Shown here piece by piece: positions 60,282-64,000 of a stretch of 64,000 nt of DNA (its first letter is position 1; the number at the start of each line of letters is the position of its first letter). Location of the stretch: the NCBI GenBank assembly GCA_027382625.1, contig JAJKFJ010021977.1, positions 85,841 through 149,840 of the forward strand, given 5' to 3'. The position numbers and the translations under genes were made by a program. The DNA comes from Tetmemena sp. SeJ-2015 (taxonomy: Eukaryota; Ciliophora; Spirotrichea; Sporadotrichida; Oxytrichidae). Under the pieces are notes generated by a model that was not told the origin of the DNA, ran no database searches, and saw nothing but the letters and a program-made list of their open reading frames with translations.

Positions 60282-61783
60282 ATGGAGAAAATATTTAATT
60301 TTAAAATTACAACTATTCTTAGCCTAAGTAGAAACCTGAAGTATAGGATGTGAGAAGGCAAAGCAAAAAGCAGATTGAGAGAAGTAATATTTATGGTAGA
60401 TAGCTTTTATAATTTAGGAAACGCTATGCACAATTAAATGATGGAAGAATTTGAGGTATCTTCAGATGAAGAAAAAGAGAAATAGAGAATCAAATCTGAA
60501 TAGGAAAAGCTCAGACAATAGTCGAGACTTCCTTACTCAAAGAATGTAACTTCAATAAAATTTATTTTGGAGTCTAGTTCAAATCAAAATTAAACGAGCA
60601 CCTTATATTTCTATCCTCCGCAGAAAAGAAGATTTTGATCTTTACAGCAAATAATTTAATTTAATCTTAGAGCTAGTCTGCTCTATATGATAATATTTGT
60701 TATATTTGTGATATTTGCTCTATGCTTGGTATTGGAACTATTATTTTCTCTATAGCCGAAGTAATTATAATTTAAATAAAAAATCTTAGTCAGATGAATA
60801 CTTTTCCAACTTACATAAGAAGAGATTTAATATATTTAAAAAATATATAAATAGTTAAGATATTCTCACAACCATTCCACCAGAGCACTTTGATATTTGA
60901 ACTCAAGTCTCACTCTTTTATTATGTAACTTAATTTTTCTCATATTTTTAGCTATTGGATTATTCTTATACTCTTGGCTGGGCTTTCAATTATTTTAAAA
61001 GCAGGGAAAGAATGCTCTAAGAAAACAATATATCTAGAGCAAATATTTTTTGCAATTCCTCACTGAGCTTTCCATAAACATAGTCCACATGCCTAATGGG
61101 TTTGACTATGAGTTTTAATACAGCAACCAAGGAAAGATAAAATACTTATATTTTATTTAGACAATTACTCTTTCTCTTGATTGCTTGATCAATTTTGTAG
61201 TATTCTTAAGGTCTTATCTGATTTTGTGACTCATTACAAAGCTTACTAGATTTATAATAAATAAGATGGAGAAATAGAAAAGCACAAAAGTATTGTGAAC
61301 AAGAAGGTACTGATGCAAGCATCATGTTTTGCTTGAAATGCCTCATGTAAACTAAGCCATATTTTGTACTTTTTGCTGCTTTTGTGTTTTCGAGTATGAT
61401 CTGTGGATTTGCAGTAAGGACTCTTGAATGACCTTACTATGAGAATGATCAAGAGGGAGAATCAGAAGTTAAGGGAAATGGCTATTAAGATTACAACTTT
61501 TTCATGAATGGATGGTGGCTTATTCATAATTAATATTCTGAATCAATATATTTTTAGGATTAAGAAATTGATTGTGGTTACAATGACTACTGTTGGATTT
61601 GGGGATTTTTATTCTCGAACTTATCTGGGTAGAATAGTTACTGTTTTTTCTTGCTTCTTAGGTATATTTCTGGTGTCTTTGATGGTGTATGTTTAAAATA
61701 TGTTTTATAAAACTTGTAGAAGGAATTATGATTATTTGGTAAAAATAAGAACATTAGAGTGTGTTTTGGGATCAAGGGAGTGA
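60282..61783 (+). CDS. Potassium channel, SK/small-conductance-like, many introns
   Basis: Start 60282 (MEK, then intron), basic N-terminus PKQKPEVQDVRRQSKKQIER, then EEFEVSSDEEKEKQRIKSEQ. Membrane segments across several introns: SMLGIGTIIFSIAEVIIIQI, IFLAIGLFLYSWLGFQLF, YLYFIQTITLSLDCLINFVV and KPYFVLFAAFVFSSMICGFA. The pore helix and filter read VTMTTVGFGDFYSRTYLGR, followed by the last helix VTVFSCFLGIFLVSLMVYV. The TVGFGD filter is K+ selective; six segments with little charge in S4 suggest an SK-type rather than a voltage-gated channel. Only about 35 residues follow the pore, so the calmodulin-binding tail of SK channels is absent or encoded elsewhere. TGA 61781, overlapping the opposite gene by 12 bases. 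Confidence 0.75.
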
Positions 61784-62595
61784 GTCTAGTTCTTTGGCTT
61801 TGTAGTATGGCCATAGGACTTCTCTAACAGTATCAATATAGCCTAGTATCTCTCTAACTTGCTCATATGATGCATGAGTTTCAGTCAAGAATGAGTCTCT
61901 AGAAGGACAGGCAAGCATGGCAACCTTGGCACCCTGTCTGATGACCCAAGGATGGTGAGGACCCAATCCTTCACTATAGGCATGCTTAGCAACTGATGAG
62001 AGCTTTGCTTTTCTGTCCTGGTCTAACATGAGGAAGAAGTGGTGGAGGAAGTCAAGAAGCCACATATTTCTGAGGACAGTCCTCGCAGTGCTGACGTACT
62101 TGAGCTTTGGATCATCCTTGGCAAGTTTTTCAGCCTTGAGCAATTTGTCATTATTTTCGCCGTTGAGTTTCTCTACACCTTTAGCGACATCATTCTCAAT
62201 TAGTTCCTGTAGTGTGACATTTTCTCTTCCATTTTCCTGTGCAAACTTGGCCTTGTTTCTTGCGATTATTTCTGCTTTCGATGTTATATCTAAATACACA
62301 ATTAACTAAGCATAACTTCAGATTTAAAATTATATCTTAATTATAAAATCAATATCTGTTCTATATAGAAATTCTTAATGACAAGTTAATATTAATAATC
62401 AGAGAAATGTATACCTGAAAAAGCCATGGACATAGCAGATCCCATTTTCTTGAATAAATTAGTGGTTTCGAAAAGGAATAAGACCCAGGTATCGACATCA
62501 ATAGCTTGAGGAGAGCCAGCTATAACTTGGCTTTGCCTAATCCATCGAGGAGCAGAAAATGTTTGCATATCTTCTTGTTGAGATGATTCGACCAT
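61772..62595 (-). CDS. Glycolipid transfer protein (GLTP) domain protein
   Basis: GLTP-fold proteins carry a sphingolipid between membranes. Start 62595 (MVESSQQEDMQTFSAPRWIR). One GT-AG intron (about 62302-62414) separates AMAFSD from ITSKAEIIARNKAKF. Domain signs: SKAEIIARNKAKFAQEN (the lipid-headgroup helix), VSTARTVLRNMWLLDFLHHF, LGPHHPWVIRQGAKVAMLAC (the HPW-x-R motif with the headgroup-binding His), and C-terminal ETHASYEQVREILGYIDTVR. The length, about 240 residues, is right. TGA 61772. Its 3' end overlaps that of the K+ channel. Confidence 0.9.
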
Positions 62596-62769
62596 TTCCT
62601 CAATTTTTTATATCTTTTTATCAAATGATTAATTTTATATACGTCAATCAAATTTCCAATTTCATCGAAGACAAATACACTCATTCAAAAATAAAAATGA
62701 TTCATTTGTATGCCGCAAACAAGTAGATTTGAAACAATTATATATCCCCAAAAAGTTTGAAAATAAAAA

Positions 62770-63403
62770 ATGTACATTAAAGTAAGACAAGAATAAATCT
62801 TACTAAAAATAGACATCTATAGGATCTTAAAGATAAGGAGACATTAAGATTAAATTTGGACTTAATAGACTTTATAACATTAATACTTTCACTAAGAAAG
62901 AAAATCGTGAATATAAAATTATATTAGAAATTTTAATTAAAATTGATGATTGGATAAAATATTAAATAGAGAATTGCAACTTCGTTGAAGTTGATATCAC
63001 AGATTCACACCTCGATCTGTAGATTTTCCGATAGTTAATCAAAATTAAATATGAGCTTGCTCTTAAATATTCTTTGAATAAAATCTCAGATTCGAGATTT
63101 GAAGCTCGCATGAATTTAATATCGGACATAGATATTCTATTAAACCTATGTCGCTTATGCTCTGAATTGAGCGCTTAAGTAGAAAGAATGAAAGAAAATA
63201 AAAGTTTTGAATTTTTAATATAATCGAATAGTGTTATAATTATGAATAAAAAAAACTTCATAAGTCAATTTATAATTCATTTTTAATATTAATTGTCTCA
63301 CAATTTAAATTCTCAGCAAAATTAATTCAAATTTCGAGAAATGTTTGAGTAAAATATTTTTAAAGTAAAGTTTACATTTATAATCAATAAAATAAAATCA
63401 TGA
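62770..63403 (+). CDS. Unknown small helical protein
   Basis: Not recognised. ATG 62770, exon MYIK, GT-AG intron 62782-62812, then TSIGSQRQGDIKIKFGLNRL and KKENREYKIILEILIKIDDW, and a helical region RQLIKIKYELALKYSLNKIS, then MNLISDIDILLNLCRLCSEL. Frame open to TGA 63401, but the last 60 codons are A/T-rich and may not be coding. Head to head with the GLTP-domain gene, 174 bases apart. Confidence 0.5.
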
Positions 63404-63840
63404 ATTTTTTAAAACCATTATAATAATTTGATATTAAAACTTATTATTTTTTAATGATGTTATTACTATATTATTTTAAATCACAGTTAAAGGTTTGCTT
63501 CGTCCTCCTCATCTAATGCAGACAAAAACATCTATTTTTATAATTTCATCTGTAAGGTATTTTATAATTAAAGAAGTATTCATTTAAATTTTCCCATATA
63601 TATTGCTATATTCTTTATTAATAAGTTGATAAGATAACAAGTTTTTAAAACCAAAAATATGATCTCACTCATTTAATTAGGAAACTAGAATTATTCAAAG
63701 CAGAAATTATTATTTAAAGTTATAAATATTACATTATCGTTCTAGAGGCAAGAATTGTTGTCATGAAAAGATTTACTTTCCTCAAAATCATAAAGAAAAT
63801 GTGATCATAAATTAAATCCTTATCGAAAACTCGCATGGAT
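63404..63840. other. Intergenic, AT-rich
   Basis: Mostly A/T, no coding pattern found. Confidence 0.4.
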
Positions 63841-63857
63841 CAGCACTTCTAAAAGAC

Positions 63858-64000
63858 AAAATGAGGGGGCCCCTGCTATGAATTGTCAAAGGCCTCTCAT
63901 TTAAGGCAACTGCCCACAAATATGTGCTCGGATTTATTTCGACTCTCACAGAAAGAAACTACATTTTCTTCCAAGATCCGCTTTGAGAAACGTCTCATCT
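63858..64000 (+). CDS. Possible start of a gene running off the right edge
   Basis: A less AT-rich stretch with an open plus-strand frame: MRGPPAMNCQRPLIQGNCPQ, then RIYFDSHRKKLHFLPRS. Too short to identify. Confidence 0.25.

Overview
The window reads as germline (micronuclear) DNA of a stichotrich ciliate of the Oxytricha/Stylonychia type. Three things show this. (1) TAA and TAG are read as glutamine and TGA is the only stop: the phosphoglycerate kinase and MT-A70 reading frames stay open through many TAA/TAG codons and close on TGA. (2) Genes carry short GT-AG introns, about 20 to 100 bases. (3) Conserved reading frames are interrupted by AT-rich inserts that are not GT-AG introns. Each is flanked by a short direct repeat (3 to 6 bases), and removing the insert plus one repeat copy restores the frame. 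These are internal eliminated sequences (IESs) with pointers, expected in the germline and absent from the somatic nucleus. I found no C4A4 telomere repeats and no clearly scrambled gene: segments I could join are collinear.

Layout. 1-4250, plus strand: 3' part of the GUF1/LepA GTPase gene, then a Q/S-rich gene with a TPX2-like motif. 4342-19358, minus strand: a small Cys/His protein, two unknown genes, a 2.9 kb coiled-coil gene, a 4.1 kb coiled-coil gene containing a 1.06 kb IES built around a near-perfect foldback element (11161-12200), an E2F-partner DP factor and an unknown gene. 19442-32160: two small unknown genes that overlap at their 3' ends, an MT-A70 methyltransferase with DPPY in place of DPPW, an unknown plus-strand gene, a decayed DDE transposase, another unknown gene, a SecA-like gene whose middle is lost in corrupted sequence, and a Q-rich gene. 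32468-46780: PGK, an ankyrin protein, an AGC kinase, a protein with repeated F-x-P-Q units, an RCC1/coiled-coil fusion and a kinesin-8-like motor. 47120-64000: a pseudokinase/MORN fusion, a coiled-coil protein, a seven-helix membrane protein, a WD40 protein, an OXR1-like LysM/TLDc protein, a K+ channel, a GLTP-domain protein and an unknown gene.

There is no operon logic. Genes are packed tail to tail or head to head with gaps of tens of bases, and some 3' ends overlap. In this group each gene would normally become its own somatic nanochromosome, so neighbours need not share a pathway. The cytoskeletal and ciliary flavour (coiled coils, kinesin, MORN, RCC1, TPX2-like) fits a ciliate.

Quality warning. 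26985-27370 and 28330-29520 look like badly polished assembly, with expanded homopolymers and lost coding. Single-base homopolymer errors also break at least the ankyrin and RCC1 genes. Exon boundaries were read by eye; gene ends given as approximate should be treated that way.
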